Shown: piece after piece, positions 14,771-25,859 of the stretch | How the letters are laid out: the number at the start of each line of letters is the position of its first letter | How positions within the stretch are numbered: position 1 is the first letter of the stretch | Assembly (NCBI GenBank): GCA_019455325.1 | Contig: JACFMQ010000001.1 | Coordinates: 197,071-261,070, forward strand | Direction of reading: 5' to 3' | DNA from: Rhodocyclaceae bacterium | GTDB taxonomy: Bacteria > Pseudomonadota > Gammaproteobacteria > Burkholderiales > Rhodocyclaceae | DNA: 64,000 nt | Notes under the pieces: generated by a model | What the model was told of the DNA's origin: nothing | The model's database searches: none | The model's input: only the letters and a program-made list of their open reading frames with translations | Position numbers and translations under genes: made by a program

Positions 14771-15599
14771 AACGCGGGTCATCACCGCGCTCGCCCTGCT
14801 GGCGGGACTGCTGCCGGCGCTCTTCCTCCTTCCTCCGCTCGCCTGGGCCTGGCTGGTCGCCGCCGTGTCGGCGCTCGCCGGCTGGGAGTGGGGCGGCTTC
14901 ATGCGCCTCGGCGGACGTGGCCGCGTGGCGCTCGGCGCCGGCTGCTTCCTGCTCTGCGCGGCGGCCATCCTGGCCTTCCCGGCGGCCTTCGGCGGCGTGG
15001 GCTGGAGTCTCGCCGCGGCCTGGGAACTCGGCCGCTGGCTGTACGTGCCGGCGGCGCTCTTCTGGCTTTGCGCGCTGCCGCTCTGGCTGCGGGCTCGCTG
15101 GCCGCTGCCCGGCGTTGCCGGCGGCCTCGTCGTCGGCGCCGTCGTGCTGCTGCCGACCTGCCTGGCGCTGGCGCAACTGCGTCAGCTCGGGCCGACGACG
15201 CTGCTGGCGACCATGGCCGTGGTCTGGGCGGCGGACATCGCCGCCTATTTCGCCGGCCGCGCCTTCGGCAAGCGCAAGCTGGCGCCGAACATCAGCCCCG
15301 GCAAGACCTGGGCCGGCGCCTGGGGCGCGGTCGCCGGCGTCCTCGTCTACGGCTTCGCCGCCGCCGGCCTGCTGCCCGAGGCGCTGCAGCGCGGCGGCGC
15401 GCTGCCGTTCGCCGCGGCCCTCGTCGCGCTGACCGCGCTCTCCATCGTCGGCGACCTGTTCGAGTCGCTGCTCAAGCGCCAGGCCGGCATCAAGGACAGC
15501 AGCCAGCTCCTGCCCGGCCACGGGGGAATTCTCGACCGCATCGACAGTCAGACCTCGACGCTGCCGCTCGTCGCGCTGCTCTGGCTCACCGTCTCCTGA
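14763..15599 (+). CDS. cdsA: Phosphatidate cytidylyltransferase
   Basis: 278 aa inner-membrane enzyme forming CDP-diacylglycerol, the precursor of all phospholipid head groups. Several hydrophobic segments cover residues ~5-230. The C-terminal signature is clear: [20 protein letters not shown] followed by [14 protein letters not shown], with the metal-binding aspartates. Overlaps uppS by 8 bases and ends 6 bases before dxr. Confidence 0.96.
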   Translation: MLRTRVITALALLAGLLPALFLLPPLAWAWLVAAVSALAGWEWGGFMRLGGRGRVALGAGCFLLCAAAILAFPAAFGGVGWSLAAAWELGRWLYVPAALFWLCALPLWLRARWPLPGVAGGLVVGAVVLLPTCLALAQLRQLGPTTLLATMAVVWAADIAAYFAGRAFGKRKLAPNISPGKTWAGAWGAVAGVLVYGFAAAGLLPEALQRGGALPFAAALVALTALSIVGDLFESLLKRQAGIKDSSQLLPGHGGILDRIDSQTSTLPLVALLWLTVS

Positions 15600-15605
15600 C
15601 CCCAC

Positions 15606-16808
15606 ATGCCGCTTCAAAATCTGACGATTCTCGGCTGCACCGGCTCGATCGGCGTCAACACGCTCGACGTGGTGCGGCGCCATCCCGACCGCTACCGCGT
15701 GACGGCGCTGTGCGCGCACCGGCAGGCCGACCTGCTGTTCGCGCAGTGCCTGGAGTTCCGCCCGCGCTTCGCCGTGCTCGGCGACGCGGAGGACGCGGCG
15801 GCGCTGCAGGCGCAGCTCGCCGCCGCCGGCCTGCCGACCGAGGCGCTCTCCGGCGTCGAGGCGCTGGAACGGATGGCGGCGCTGCCCGAGGTCGACGCGG
15901 TGATGGCGGCCATCGTCGGCGCCGCCGGCCTGCGCCCGACGCTCGCCGCGGCGCGCGCCGGCAAGAAGATCCTGCTGGCGAACAAGGAGGCGCTGGTCAT
16001 GGCCGGCCCGGTGTTCATGCGCGCGGTGCGCGAGCACGGCGCCGCGCTGCTGCCGATCGACAGCGAACACAACGCCATCTTCCAGTCGCTGCCGGACGGC
16101 TTTCACGGCGATCCGTCGCACGCGCTGCCGGCGCGCGGCGTCCGCCGCCTGCTGCTGACCGCGTCCGGCGGGCCGTTCCGCGCGCATTCGCCGGCGGCGC
16201 TGGAAAAGGTCACGCCCGAACAAGCGGTGGCGCATCCGAACTGGTCGATGGGGCGCAAGATCTCGGTCGACTCGGCGACGATGATGAACAAGGGCCTGGA
16301 AGTGATCGAGGCGCACTGGCTGTTCGGCATGGACGCCGAGCGCATCGACGTGGTCATCCACCCGCAGAGCGTCATCCACTCGCTGGTCGAGTACGTCGAC
16401 GGCTCGGTCATCGCCCAGCTCGGCAATCCCGACATGCGCACGCCGATCGCGCACGCGCTGGCCTACCCGGAGCGGATCGCGGCCGGCGTCGCCGCGCTCG
16501 ACCTGTTCCAGGTCGGCCGGCTCGATTTCGAGGCGCCCGACCTCGAACGCTTCCCCTGCCTGGCGCTCGCCTTCCGCGCGCTGTCCGCCGGCGGCAGCGC
16601 GCCGGCGACGCTGAACGCGGCCAACGAAGTGGCGGTGCAGGCCTTCCTCGACGGCGCGCTGGGCTTCACCGGCATCCCGGCGCTGATCGCCGCCTGCCTG
16701 GACGCGCTGCCGGCGAAGCCGCTGGACAGCCTCGACGCGGTGCTCGCCGCCGACGCCGAAGCGCGCGCCGCGGCGCGCGGCTATCTCGCCCGCGCCGTCG
16801 CGGCATGA
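15606..16808 (+). CDS. dxr: 1-deoxy-D-xylulose 5-phosphate reductoisomerase
   Basis: 400 aa, MEP isoprenoid pathway. It converts DXP to 2-C-methylerythritol 4-phosphate with NADPH. NADPH loop [19 protein letters not shown] at the N-terminus; catalytic region [12 protein letters not shown], then [11 protein letters not shown] (metal ligands Asp, Glu) and the flexible-loop [20 protein letters not shown]. Position between cdsA and rseP is canonical. This shows use of the MEP pathway, whose product feeds UppS two genes upstream. Confidence 0.97.
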   Translation: MPLQNLTILGCTGSIGVNTLDVVRRHPDRYRVTALCAHRQADLLFAQCLEFRPRFAVLGDAEDAAALQAQLAAAGLPTEALSGVEALERMAALPEVDAVMAAIVGAAGLRPTLAAARAGKKILLANKEALVMAGPVFMRAVREHGAALLPIDSEHNAIFQSLPDGFHGDPSHALPARGVRRLLLTASGGPFRAHSPAALEKVTPEQAVAHPNWSMGRKISVDSATMMNKGLEVIEAHWLFGMDAERIDVVIHPQSVIHSLVEYVDGSVIAQLGNPDMRTPIAHALAYPERIAAGVAALDLFQVGRLDFEAPDLERFPCLALAFRALSAGGSAPATLNAANEVAVQAFLDGALGFTGIPALIAACLDALPAKPLDSLDAVLAADAEARAAARGYLARAVAA

Positions 16809-16863
16809 ACACCCCTGTCCGGCCGCCCGTCGGGAGCGTGCCTGATTCCCCGAGGATCGCCCG

Positions 16864-18231
16864 GTGAGCGACATCCTCTTCTATCCGGCCGCCTTCATCG
16901 TCGTCATCGGCGTCCTCGTCGTCGTGCACGAATACGGCCATTACGCCGTGGCCCGGCTCTGCGGCGTCAAGGTGCTGCGCTTCTCGGTCGGCTTCGGCCG
17001 TCCGCTGTGGATGAAGCGTTTCGGTCCGGACGGCACGGAGTGGGCGATCGGTGCCTTCCCCCTCGGCGGCTACGTGAAAATGCTCGACGAGCGCGAGGCG
17101 CCGGTGGCCGAGGACGAAACGCACCGCGCCTTCAACCGGCAGCCGGTCGGCCGGCGCATGGCCATCGTCGCCGCCGGTCCGGCGGCCAACTTCCTGCTCG
17201 CCATCCTCGTCTACTGGGCGATCTTCTGGCACGGCACCGAGGAGCTGCGGCCGGTGCTCGGCGCGCCGCCGGCGGCGACCGCGGCCGCGGCCGGCGGTTT
17301 CGCGCACGGCGAACGCATCCTCAAGGTCGCCGGTGCGCCGGTGCAGACCTGGGAGGACGTGCGCTGGCAGTTGCTGCAACGGGCGGCCGAGGGCAGCGAA
17401 GCGCAGATCGAGGTGATCGACGAGCGGCGCGAGATCGCCGTGCGCCGCCTCGACCTCGGCGCCATCCGCGATTCCGGCTGGGAAGGCGACGCCTTCCGGC
17501 AGCTCGGCCTGACCCCCTACCGGCCGCGCCTGCCGGCGGTGATCGGCAAGGTCGCCGCCGGCGAGGCCGGCGCGCGCGCCGGGCTGCAGCCGGGCGACCT
17601 GATCCTGGCCATCGACGGCGAGCCGGTCGACTGGTGGTCCGACGTCGTGCGCATCGTCCGCGCGGCGCCGGGCAAGACGCTGCGCGCGGACGTCCGGCGC
17701 GGCGACGAAGAACTGTCGCTGACGCTGACGCCGGAATTGCACGAGGAGCGCGGCCAGCGCTTCGGCCGGCTCGGCATCTCGATCCACGAGCCGGGCCAGT
17801 TGCGCGACGACCTGACCGTGGTCGTCGCCTACGGGCCGGCCGAGGCCCTCGGCCGCGCGCTGCGCGAAACCTGGGACAAGTCGGTGTTCAGCCTGGTCAT
17901 GCTCGGCAAGATGCTCACCGGCGAGGTGTCCTGGCGCAACCTCTCGGGGCCGGTGACGATCGCCGACTATGCCGGCCAGTCGGCCAAGCTCGGCGTCGAG
18001 TACTACCTGAAGTTCATGGCGCTGGTCAGCATCAGCCTCGGCGTGCTCAATCTGCTGCCGATCCCGATTCTGGACGGTGGGCATTTAATGTATTATCTCG
18101 CCGAGATAATCAAACGCGGCCCGGTTTCCGAGCGCAGCATGGAGATCGGCCAGCAGGTCGGCCTGGCGCTACTGCTGATGCTCATGGCCTTTGCCTTCTA
18201 TAACGACATCACTCGACTGATTTCCGGCTGA
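16864..18231 (+). CDS. rseP: Site-2 zinc metalloprotease RseP
   Basis: 455 aa inner-membrane protease that cleaves membrane-embedded anti-sigma factors and leftover signal peptides. HEYGH (in VVVHEYGHYAV, about residues 20-30) is the zinc motif, and LLPIPILDGGHLMYYLAE near residue ~400 supplies the third ligand. Two PDZ domains lie between them (around AGGFAHGERILKVAGAPVQ and AGARAGLQPGDLILAIDGEP). Start is GTG at 16864; the 55 bases after dxr contain no better in-frame start. bamA begins 2 bases after the stop, linking envelope stress and outer-membrane assembly genes. Confidence 0.96.
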   Translation: MSDILFYPAAFIVVIGVLVVVHEYGHYAVARLCGVKVLRFSVGFGRPLWMKRFGPDGTEWAIGAFPLGGYVKMLDEREAPVAEDETHRAFNRQPVGRRMAIVAAGPAANFLLAILVYWAIFWHGTEELRPVLGAPPAATAAAAGGFAHGERILKVAGAPVQTWEDVRWQLLQRAAEGSEAQIEVIDERREIAVRRLDLGAIRDSGWEGDAFRQLGLTPYRPRLPAVIGKVAAGEAGARAGLQPGDLILAIDGEPVDWWSDVVRIVRAAPGKTLRADVRRGDEELSLTLTPELHEERGQRFGRLGISIHEPGQLRDDLTVVVAYGPAEALGRALRETWDKSVFSLVMLGKMLTGEVSWRNLSGPVTIADYAGQSAKLGVEYYLKFMALVSISLGVLNLLPIPILDGGHLMYYLAEIIKRGPVSERSMEIGQQVGLALLLMLMAFAFYNDITRLISG

Positions 18232-18233
18232 AG

Positions 18234-20531
18234 ATGAAGAAACACCTGCTCGCAGGTCTGATTGCGGCGATCGCCGCGACGAGCGCCGGCGCGTTCGAAC
18301 CGTTCACCATCAAAGACATCCGCGTCGAAGGCATCCAGCGGACCGAGGCCGGCACGGTGTTCAGCTACCTGCCGATCAAGGTCGGCGACACGATGACCAA
18401 CGACAAGGCGGCGCAGTCGATCAAGGCGCTCTTCGCCACCGGCTTCTTCAAGGACGTGCGCATGGAGGTCGAGGGCGACGTCCTCGTCGTCCTCGTCGAG
18501 GAGCGGCCGGCGATCTTCAGCATCGACTTCGTCGGCCTGAAGGAGTTCGACAAGGACCAGTTGAAGAAGGCGCTGCGCGACAACGGCATCGCCGAGGGCC
18601 GCATCTTCGACCGGGCGACGCTCGATCGCGCCGAGCAGGAGCTGAAGCGCCAGTACCTGTCGCGCGGCAAGTACGCGGTGACGATCGCGACGACGACGAC
18701 GCCGCTCGAACGCAACCGCGTCGCCATCAACTTCAACGTGGACGAAGGCGAGGCGGCGAGCATCAAGCAGATCAACCTGGTCGGCGTCACCGCCTTCAAG
18801 GAAAAGGACCTGCTCGACCTGTTCCAGTTGCGCACGCCGAACTGGATCTCCTGGTACACGAAGAGCGACCAGTATTCCCGCCAGAAGCTCTCGGCCGACC
18901 TGGAGTCGCTGCGCTCCCACTACCTGAACCGCGGCTACCTCGAATTCAACATCGATTCGACGCAGGTCTCGATCTCGCCGGACAAGAAGGACATCTACAT
19001 CACCGTCAGCGTCACCGAGGGCGAGCGCTTCATGGTCAGTTCGGTGAAGCTCGCCGGCGACCTGCTGCTGCCCGAGGACGAGCTGCGCCGGCTGGTCAGG
19101 CTCAAGGCGGGCGACGTCTTTTCGCGCGAGCTGCTGAACGAGACGACGAAGGCGATCAGCGACCGCCTCGGCGCGCAGGGCTACGCCTTCGCCAACGTGA
19201 ACGCGGCGCCGGAGGTCGACAAGGAGAAGCGCCGGGTCGCCTTCACCATCTTCGTCGACCCGGGCAAGCGGGTCTACGTGCGGCGCATCAACATCACCGG
19301 CAACACCAAGACCCGCGACGAGGTGATCCGCCAGGAGATGCGCCAGCTCGAGGGCGCCTGGTTCGACGCCGACAAGGTGCAGCGTTCGCGCGAGCGGGTG
19401 GACAAGACGGACTACTTCAGCGAGGTGAACGTCGAGACGCCGCCGGTGGCGGGGACCACCGACCAGGTCGACGTGAACGTTTCCGTCACCGAGAAGAACA
19501 CCGGCAACATCTCGCTCGGCGCCGGCTTCTCCAGCGCGGAAAAGCTGATCCTCTCGGGCTCGATCAGCCAGGCCAACCTCTTTGGCAGCGGCAAGTTCGC
19601 CTCGCTGTCGCTGAACACCGGCAAGATCAACCGCATCCTGGCCTTCTCGTACACCGATCCGTACTTCACGGTGGACGGCATCAGCCAGGGCTTCGACGTC
19701 TACCACCGGCGCACCGATCCGACCTCGCTGTCGGTCGGCACGTATCGCTCGCAGTCCACCGGCGGCGGCATCCGCTGGGGCTTCCCGATCGGCGAGAAGG
19801 AATCGCTCAGCTTCGGCATTTCCGTCGACCACACCAGTCTCGACGTCTTCAGCGACAGCCCGCAGCGCTATCAGGACTTCGTCCGCGACTTCGGCAAATC
19901 GAACTTCTCCTTCCCGCTGACCGCCGGCTGGGCCATCGACGGCCGCGACAGCGTGCTCTACCCGAACAAGGGCACCTTCCACCGCGCCACCGTCGAGCTG
20001 GCGACGCCGCCGGGCGATCTCACCTACTATCGCCTGAACTACCAGTTCCAGCGCTTCGTTCCGCTGAGCAAGGACTTCACGCTCTTCCTGAGCGGCGAGG
20101 CGGCCTACGGCAACGGTCTGCGCGGCCAGGAACTGCCGTTCTTCAAGAACTTCTTCGGCGGCGGCATCGGTTCGGTGCGCGGCTACGAGACGGCCAGCCT
20201 CGGCCCGCGCGACCTGCTCTCCGACGGCACGCTGTCGGACGAGCGCCTGGGCGGCAACCGCAAGGTCAACGCGACGGCCGAGGTCCTGTTCTCGCTGCCG
20301 GGACTCGGGCTGGACCGATCCTTCCGCCTGGGGCTGTTCGTCGATGCCGGCCAGGTCTGGGGCAAGGAAAGCAATACCCAGGACGCCGGGCCGATCCGAT
20401 TCAGTTCGGGTATTTCGGCGGTCTGGCATTCGCCGATGGGGCCGCTCAAATTCAGCGTGGCGGCGCCGCTTAACAAGCAACCGGGCGATAAAGTACAATC
20501 GTTCCAGTTCCAGATGGGACAGACTTTCTAA
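18234..20531 (+). CDS. bamA: Outer membrane protein assembly factor BamA
   Basis: 765 aa. Central subunit of the BAM complex that folds beta-barrel proteins into the outer membrane. N-terminal signal peptide with likely cleavage after SAGA (residue ~21). Five POTRA repeats cover about residues 22-420, starting with FTIKDIRVEGIQRTEAGTVF. The Omp85 barrel includes GGGIGSVRGYETASLGPRD, the conserved VRGYE loop-6 motif, and ends in F (QMGQTF) as barrels do. Flanked by rseP and skp as in most proteobacteria. Confidence 0.98.
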   Translation: MKKHLLAGLIAAIAATSAGAFEPFTIKDIRVEGIQRTEAGTVFSYLPIKVGDTMTNDKAAQSIKALFATGFFKDVRMEVEGDVLVVLVEERPAIFSIDFVGLKEFDKDQLKKALRDNGIAEGRIFDRATLDRAEQELKRQYLSRGKYAVTIATTTTPLERNRVAINFNVDEGEAASIKQINLVGVTAFKEKDLLDLFQLRTPNWISWYTKSDQYSRQKLSADLESLRSHYLNRGYLEFNIDSTQVSISPDKKDIYITVSVTEGERFMVSSVKLAGDLLLPEDELRRLVRLKAGDVFSRELLNETTKAISDRLGAQGYAFANVNAAPEVDKEKRRVAFTIFVDPGKRVYVRRINITGNTKTRDEVIRQEMRQLEGAWFDADKVQRSRERVDKTDYFSEVNVETPPVAGTTDQVDVNVSVTEKNTGNISLGAGFSSAEKLILSGSISQANLFGSGKFASLSLNTGKINRILAFSYTDPYFTVDGISQGFDVYHRRTDPTSLSVGTYRSQSTGGGIRWGFPIGEKESLSFGISVDHTSLDVFSDSPQRYQDFVRDFGKSNFSFPLTAGWAIDGRDSVLYPNKGTFHRATVELATPPGDLTYYRLNYQFQRFVPLSKDFTLFLSGEAAYGNGLRGQELPFFKNFFGGGIGSVRGYETASLGPRDLLSDGTLSDERLGGNRKVNATAEVLFSLPGLGLDRSFRLGLFVDAGQVWGKESNTQDAGPIRFSSGISAVWHSPMGPLKFSVAAPLNKQPGDKVQSFQFQMGQTF

Positions 20532-20546
20532 ACAGGAGATGTCGCT

Positions 20547-21053
20547 TTGAACAAGAAGATCGCCGCACTGATCGTCGCCCTCATGGTCGCGCTGCCCGCC
20601 TGGCAGGCCGCGGCCGCCGAGATCAAGATCGGCTACGTCAACACCCAACGGATTTTCCGCGACGCACCGGCGGCGCAGCGCGCGGCGAAGAAGATCGAAT
20701 CCGAGTTTTCCAAGCGCGACCAGGATCTGCAGGCCATGGCCAAGCAGTTGCAGGCGCTGCAGGAAAGCCTGGAGAAGAACGGCGTGACCATGGCGGAAAC
20801 CGACCGCCGGCGCAAGGAACGTGAGCTGAACGACCTGTCGCGCGACTTCCAGCGCAAGCAGCGCGAGTTCCGCGAAGACCTCAACCTGCGCCAGAACGAG
20901 GAGAACGCGGCGATCATCGAGAAGGCCAACAAGGCCATCAAGCAGATCTTCGACGCCGAGAAGTTCGACCTGATCCTGCAGGACGCCGTCCTCGTCAGCC
21001 CCAAGCTGGACATTACCGACAAGGTCATCAAGGCCCTCTCGGAAGGCAAGTAA
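20547..21053 (+). CDS. skp: Periplasmic chaperone Skp/OmpH
   Basis: 168 aa. It holds unfolded outer-membrane proteins in the periplasm before BAM. Signal peptide ([18 protein letters not shown]), then [20 protein letters not shown], then a long charged coiled-coil helix pair. The start is TTG at 20547 behind ACAGGAGA; the only nearby ATG (20539) hits a stop after three codons, so a TTG start is nearly forced. Lies between bamA and lpxD, the standard arrangement. Confidence 0.95.
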   Translation: MNKKIAALIVALMVALPAWQAAAAEIKIGYVNTQRIFRDAPAAQRAAKKIESEFSKRDQDLQAMAKQLQALQESLEKNGVTMAETDRRRKERELNDLSRDFQRKQREFREDLNLRQNEENAAIIEKANKAIKQIFDAEKFDLILQDAVLVSPKLDITDKVIKALSEGK

Positions 21054-21079
21054 GCATCCCGCAACGGTTCGGTGAACGT

Positions 21080-22111
21080 GTGCCTGGAGGTCTGCGGCTC
21101 GACGAGATCGTCGCCCGTCTCGGTGGAGAGCTGAGGGGCGACGGTTCGGTCGTCGTCTCACAGGTCGGTACGCTCGCCGGCGCCGGGGCAGGGCAGATCG
21201 CCTTCCTCGCCAACCCGAAGTACCGCAGGCAACTGGCGACGACCGCCGCGTCGGCGGTGATCGTGCCGCCGGCCGCGGCCGACGACACGCCGCTGCCGCG
21301 CATCGTCCACGCCAATTCCTATGCCTACTACGCGCGCGTCGTCGCGCTGCTCAACCCGGCGCCGCAGCGCCCGCGCGGCGTGCATGCGAGCGCCGTGACG
21401 CATTCGCCGGTGCCGGCCTCGGCCAGCGTCGGCGAGAACGTCGTCGTCGGCGAACGGGTGAGGCTGGGCGAGAACGTCGTTTTGTACCCCGGCGTCGTCG
21501 TCGGCGACGGCGTCAGCATCGGCGACGATTCGGTGCTCTACCCGAACGTCGTCGTCCGGCACGACTGCACGATCGGCGCGCGCGCGGTGATCCAGGCCGG
21601 CGCGGTGATCGGTTCCGACGGCTTCGGCTTCGCCAGAGAAGGCGAACGCTGGCTGAAGATTCCGCAGATCGGCCGCGTCGTCATCGGCGACGACGTCGAG
21701 ATCGGCGCCAACACCTCGATCGACCGCGGCGCGCTCGACGACACGGTGATCGGCAACGGCGTCAAGCTCGACAACCAGATCCAGATCGCGCACAACGTGC
21801 GCATCGGCGACAACGCGGCCATGGCCGGCTGCGTCGGCGTCGCCGGCAGCACGACGATCGGCGCCCGGTGCACGGTCGGCGGCGCCGGCATGATCATCGG
21901 CCACCTCGAACTCGCCGACGACGTGCACGTCTCGGCCGGCACGATGGTGACCAAGAGCCTGACCAAGCCGGGCCAGTACACCAGCATCTTTCCGCTCGAG
22001 GCGCACGCGGAATGGCTGCGCAACGCGGCCCAGATCAAGCGCCTGGCGAAGCTCGCCGAACGCGTCGCCGAACTTGAGAAAAAACTTGAGGAAATGGAGA
22101 GAACGAATTGA
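21080..22111 (+). CDS. lpxD: UDP-3-O-(3-hydroxyacyl)glucosamine N-acyltransferase
   Basis: 343 aa, third step of lipid A synthesis. The N-terminal uridine-binding domain ([14 protein letters not shown] to about residue 100) precedes a left-handed parallel beta helix built from hexapeptide repeats such as [17 protein letters not shown] and [16 protein letters not shown]; the latter has the catalytic-region His. A short C-terminal helix ends the protein. The start is GTG at 21080 with a weak ribosome binding site. The stop overlaps fabZ if the TTG start of that gene is used. Confidence 0.96.
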   Translation: MPGGLRLDEIVARLGGELRGDGSVVVSQVGTLAGAGAGQIAFLANPKYRRQLATTAASAVIVPPAAADDTPLPRIVHANSYAYYARVVALLNPAPQRPRGVHASAVTHSPVPASASVGENVVVGERVRLGENVVLYPGVVVGDGVSIGDDSVLYPNVVVRHDCTIGARAVIQAGAVIGSDGFGFAREGERWLKIPQIGRVVIGDDVEIGANTSIDRGALDDTVIGNGVKLDNQIQIAHNVRIGDNAAMAGCVGVAGSTTIGARCTVGGAGMIIGHLELADDVHVSAGTMVTKSLTKPGQYTSIFPLEAHAEWLRNAAQIKRLAKLAERVAELEKKLEEMERTN

Positions 22112-22557
22112 ATAATATGGATATTCACGCAATCCTCGAACACCTGCCGCACCGCTATCCCTTCCTGCTCGTGGATCGCGTCCTCGAAATCGAGGAGGGC
22201 AAGTCGATCCACGCCTACAAGAACGTGACGATCAACGAGCCGTTCTTCGTCGGCCACTTCCCGCACCATCCGGTGATGCCCGGCGTGCTGATCATGGAGG
22301 CGCTGGCGCAGGCCGCCGGCATCCTGTCGTTCAGGACCATGGGCGCGAAGCCCGACGAGAATTCCGTGTTCTACTTCGTCGGCATCGACGGCGCCCGCTT
22401 CAAGAAGCCGGTGATGCCGGGCGACCAGTTGCACCTGCACGTGGAAATCCTGCGCCAGATGCGCGGCATCTGGAAATACAAGGCGGAGGCGCGCGTCGAC
22501 GGCCAGGTCGTCGCCGAGGCCGAGCTGATGTGCGCCAAGCGGGACATCGCCGAATGA
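22108..22557 (+). CDS. fabZ: 3-hydroxyacyl-ACP dehydratase FabZ
   Basis: Hot-dog fold dehydratase of fatty acid synthesis. [13 protein letters not shown] and the active-site helix [20 protein letters not shown] (catalytic His, later Glu) are diagnostic. Two starts are possible: TTG at 22108 (149 aa, 6 bases after a GGAGAG box and overlapping the lpxD stop) or ATG at 22117 (146 aa, beginning [15 protein letters not shown] as in many FabZ proteins, but 15 bases from the box). Spacing favours TTG, family convention favours ATG. The cluster lpxD-fabZ-lpxA-lpxB couples lipid A and fatty acid synthesis. Confidence 0.96.
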   Translation: MNNMDIHAILEHLPHRYPFLLVDRVLEIEEGKSIHAYKNVTINEPFFVGHFPHHPVMPGVLIMEALAQAAGILSFRTMGAKPDENSVFYFVGIDGARFKKPVMPGDQLHLHVEILRQMRGIWKYKAEARVDGQVVAEAELMCAKRDIAE

Positions 22558-23324
22558 TCCACCCGACCGCCATCGTCCACCCGAACGCGAAGATCGGCGC
22601 GCACGTCGAGATCGGGCCGTACTCGATCGTCGGCGAGCACGTCGAGATCGGCGACAACACCTGGATCGGGCCGCACGTCGTCGTCAACGGGCACACCACG
22701 ATCGGCCGCGACAACCGCATCTTCCAGTTCGCCTCGCTCGGCGAGGTGCCGCAGGACAAGAAATACGCCGACGAGCCGACCCGGCTGGAGATCGGCGACC
22801 GCAACACGATCCGCGAGTTCTGCACCTTCAACCTCGGCACGGCGCAGGACGTCGGCGTCACGCGCATCGGCAACGACAACTGGATCATGGCCTACGTGCA
22901 CATCGCGCACGACTGCCAGGTCGGCAACAACACCACCTTCGCCAACAACTCGCAGCTCGCCGGGCACGTGCACGTCGACGACTGGGCGATCCTCGGCGGC
23001 TTCACCGGCGTGCACCAGTTCTGCCGCGTCGGCGCGCACGTGATGACTGCGGTCGGCACCGTCATCCTGCAGGACGTGCCGCCCTACATCATGGCCGCCG
23101 GCAACACCGCCTCGCCCTACGGGCTGAACGCCGAGGGCCTGAAGCGCCGCGGCTTCTCGCCGGAGGCGCTGCAGGCGCTCAAACGCGCCTACCGCATCCT
23201 CTACAAGTCCGGCCTGATGCTGGAAGAGGCGCGCGCGAAGCTGGAAGAGGAGGCGCGCATGCATCCCGAGGTGCAGCGCTTCGTCGATTTCCTCGCGGTT
23301 TCGAAGCGCGGCATCGTCAGATGA
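22554..23324 (+). CDS. lpxA: UDP-N-acetylglucosamine O-acyltransferase
   Basis: 256 aa, first step of lipid A synthesis; it moves a 3-hydroxyacyl chain from ACP to UDP-GlcNAc. Begins [15 protein letters not shown] and continues through hexapeptide repeats ([24 protein letters not shown]). The catalytic His is in [15 protein letters not shown], and the signature [13 protein letters not shown] is present. A C-terminal helical ACP-binding domain follows [16 protein letters not shown]. The ATG overlaps the fabZ stop (ATGA); lpxB overlaps at the other end in the same way. Confidence 0.97.
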   Translation: MIHPTAIVHPNAKIGAHVEIGPYSIVGEHVEIGDNTWIGPHVVVNGHTTIGRDNRIFQFASLGEVPQDKKYADEPTRLEIGDRNTIREFCTFNLGTAQDVGVTRIGNDNWIMAYVHIAHDCQVGNNTTFANNSQLAGHVHVDDWAILGGFTGVHQFCRVGAHVMTAVGTVILQDVPPYIMAAGNTASPYGLNAEGLKRRGFSPEALQALKRAYRILYKSGLMLEEARAKLEEEARMHPEVQRFVDFLAVSKRGIVR

Positions 23325-24499
23325 GCCTGCGCGTCGCCATGGTCGCGGGCGAGGCGTCCGGGGACCTGCTCGCCAGCCACCTGATCGCTGCGCTCAAGGC
23401 GCGCGTGCCGGACGCCGTGTTCTGCGGCATCGGCGGGCCGAAGATGGCGGCCTGCGGTTTCGATGCCTGGTGGCCGGCCGAGACGCTGTCGGTGATGGGG
23501 TTTTCCGACGCGCTGAGGCGCTACCGCGAGCTTTCGGGCATCCGCGGGCAGTTGAAGAAGCGCCTGCTGGCCGATCCGCCCGACGTCTTCATCGGCGTCG
23601 ACGCGCCCGACTTCAACCTCGACCTGGAAGCGGCGCTGAAGGCGCGCGGCATTCCGGCGGTGCACTACGTCAGCCCGTCGATCTGGGCCTGGCGCGGCGA
23701 CCGCATCAAGAAGATCCGCCGCGCCGTGTCGCGCATCCTGGCGCTGTTCCCGTTCGAGCCGGAGATCTACGAGAAGGCCGGCGTGCCGGTGAGCTACGTC
23801 GGTCACCCGCTCGCCGACCTGCTGCCGATGAACCCGGACCGCGAAGCGACGCGCGAACTGCTCGGCATCCCGCAGAATGCGCCGGTGTTCGCGCTGCTGC
23901 CGGGCAGCCGGCAGGGCGAGCTGCGCTTCCTCGCCGACACCTTCATCGGCACCGCCCGGCTGGTCCGCGAAAAACTGCCGGAGGCGCGCTTCCTGGTGCC
24001 GCTGGCCACGCGCGAGACGCGCCTGATGTTCGAGCAGGCGCTCTACCGCTGCCAGGCGCAGGACCTGCCGATCCGCCTGCTCTTCGGCCACGCGCACGAG
24101 GCCATGACCGCCGCCGACGGCGTCCTCGTCGCCAGCGGCACGGCGACGCTGGAAGCGGCGCTGCTGAAGCGGCCGATGGTCATCGCCTACCGGCTGACCT
24201 CGTTCTCGCATTTCCTGATGAAGTGCATGGGCTATCTGCCCTACGTCGGCCTGCCGAACATCCTCGCCGGCCGCTTCGTCGTGCCCGAGTTCATCCAGAA
24301 GGACGCGACACCGGAGAAGCTGGCCGAGGCGCTGCTCGCGCAGTACGAGGACAAGGCGGGCCGGGCGGACATCGTCGCCGAGTTCGAGCGCATCCACCGC
24401 GAGCTGCGGCAGAACACCGCCGAGCGCGCGGCCGAGGCCGTGCTTTCCTGTCTGCGCCGGCAAGAGAACGGCAGCGACAATGGCCTTGCCGTGGCCTGA
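23321..24499 (+). CDS. lpxB: Lipid-A-disaccharide synthase
   Basis: 392 aa GT-B glycosyltransferase (GT19). It joins UDP-diacylglucosamine and lipid X into the lipid A disaccharide. [20 protein letters not shown] is the conserved N-terminal motif, [13 protein letters not shown] and [17 protein letters not shown] follow, and [22 protein letters not shown] is the C-terminal nucleotide-sugar region. Overlaps lpxA by 4 bases and rnhB by 20. Confidence 0.97.
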   Translation: MSLRVAMVAGEASGDLLASHLIAALKARVPDAVFCGIGGPKMAACGFDAWWPAETLSVMGFSDALRRYRELSGIRGQLKKRLLADPPDVFIGVDAPDFNLDLEAALKARGIPAVHYVSPSIWAWRGDRIKKIRRAVSRILALFPFEPEIYEKAGVPVSYVGHPLADLLPMNPDREATRELLGIPQNAPVFALLPGSRQGELRFLADTFIGTARLVREKLPEARFLVPLATRETRLMFEQALYRCQAQDLPIRLLFGHAHEAMTAADGVLVASGTATLEAALLKRPMVIAYRLTSFSHFLMKCMGYLPYVGLPNILAGRFVVPEFIQKDATPEKLAEALLAQYEDKAGRADIVAEFERIHRELRQNTAERAAEAVLSCLRRQENGSDNGLAVA

Positions 24500-25076
24500 A
24501 CCCGGCGTGGCGCCGGTCGCCGGCGTCGACGAGGCCGGCCGCGGGCCGCTCGCCGGGCCGGTCGTCGCCGCCGCCGTGATCCTCGACCCGGCGCGGCCGA
24601 TCGTCGGGCTGAACGACTCCAAGAAACTCTCCGAAGCCGCGCGCACACGCCTCGCCGCGGAAATCCGCGAGAAGGCGCTGGCCTGGGCGGTGGCCGAGGC
24701 CAGCGCCGTCGAGATCGACCGCATCAACATCCTGCAGGCCACCTTCCTCGCCATGCGGCGGGCGGTCGACGGGCTGGCCGTGGCGCCGGAGCGCGCGCAG
24801 ATCGACGGCAACAAGGTGCCGCCGGGCCTGCCGTGCGCGGGCGAGGCGGTGGTCAAGGGCGACGGCAAGGTGGCCGCCATCGCCGCTGCGTCGATCCTCG
24901 CCAAGACGCACCGCGACGCGCTGATGCGCGAACTGGCGCAGCTTCATCCGGAATACGGCTTCGAGCGCCACATGGGCTACCCGACGCCGGCGCACTTCGC
25001 CGCGCTGCAAGCGCACGGCCCGTGTCCGGCGCATCGCCGCAGCTTCGCGCCGGTGGCGCAGCTCGTGCTGCTCTAG
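24480..25076 (+). CDS. rnhB: Ribonuclease HII
   Basis: 198 aa. It removes RNA primers and single ribonucleotides from [24 protein letters not shown] carries the first catalytic Asp-Glu pair; IDGNKVP and [21 protein letters not shown] hold further active-site residues, and [19 protein letters not shown] is the conserved C-terminal motif. The start lies 20 bases inside lpxB, a very common arrangement. Confidence 0.96.
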   Translation: MALPWPEPGVAPVAGVDEAGRGPLAGPVVAAAVILDPARPIVGLNDSKKLSEAARTRLAAEIREKALAWAVAEASAVEIDRINILQATFLAMRRAVDGLAVAPERAQIDGNKVPPGLPCAGEAVVKGDGKVAAIAAASILAKTHRDALMRELAQLHPEYGFERHMGYPTPAHFAALQAHGPCPAHRRSFAPVAQLVLL

Positions 25077-25082
25077 TCCCGC

Positions 25083-25859
25083 GTGAAGACCATCGTTTCC
25101 CGCGACAACCCCCGTTTCAAGCGCCTGCGCCGCTGGGCGACGCAGCACCGCGCGCGGCGCGAGGACGGCGTGATCCTGCTCGACGGCCTGCACCTGATCG
25201 AGGCGCTGCTCGCCGCCGGCGGCCGCATCGACGAGGTCGCCGTGTCGCAGAGCGGCGCGCGGCGGCCGGAGATCGCCGGCTGGCTGGCCGGCCGGCCGAA
25301 TCTGGAGGTCCTGCAATTCCCGGATGCGCCGTTCGCCGAGTTCGCCGCCACTGAAACGCCGTCCGGCATCCTCGCCGTGGCCGCGAAGCCGACGCCCGCC
25401 GGCCCGCCGGCCTGCGATGCCGACTGCGTGCTACTCGACGGCGTGCAGGACCCCGGCAACGTCGGCGCGCTGCTGCGCACGGTGGCCGCCGCCGGCGTGC
25501 GCCAGGCGCTGCTGGCGCCGGGCTGCGCCGACCCGTGGGCGGCGAAGACGCTGCGCGCCGGGCAGGGTGCGCAGTTCCTGCTGGATGTCCACGAGGCGGT
25601 CGACCTCGCGGATTTTCTCTCCGGTTACGCCGGACAGGGCGTGGTCACGCGGCTGGATGCGCCGGCGACGCTCTGGCAGACGCCGCTCGACGGGCCGCTG
25701 GCCTGGGTCTTCGGCGCCGAGGGGCAGGGCGTCAGCGCGCCGGTGGCGGCGGCGGCGAAGCTGTCGGTGCGGATTCCGATGCCGGGCGGCACCGAGTCGC
25801 TGAACGTCGCCGCGGCCGCGGCGATCTGCCTGTTCGAACGGGTGCGCCGGGATCAATAA
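25083..25859 (+). CDS. SpoU/TrmH-family RNA 2'-O-methyltransferase
   Basis: 258 aa. Residues ~1-100 look like the SpoU substrate-binding domain ([32 protein letters not shown]). The SPOUT catalytic domain follows with [23 protein letters not shown] (motif 1), [11 protein letters not shown] (motif 2) and [22 protein letters not shown] (motif 3). These bind S-adenosylmethionine in the trefoil knot. The target RNA (tRNA or 23S rRNA) cannot be told from sequence. Start is GTG at 25083, six bases after the rnhB stop. The last seven bases overlap convergently with ppsR. Confidence 0.9.
   Translation: MKTIVSRDNPRFKRLRRWATQHRARREDGVILLDGLHLIEALLAAGGRIDEVAVSQSGARRPEIAGWLAGRPNLEVLQFPDAPFAEFAATETPSGILAVAAKPTPAGPPACDADCVLLDGVQDPGNVGALLRTVAAAGVRQALLAPGCADPWAAKTLRAGQGAQFLLDVHEAVDLADFLSGYAGQGVVTRLDAPATLWQTPLDGPLAWVFGAEGQGVSAPVAAAAKLSVRIPMPGGTESLNVAAAAAICLFERVRRDQ

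Noticed and set aside
18198-21161. 987-aa open frame antisense to bamA and skp
   Set aside because: Spans two well-supported genes and has no recognisable domain.
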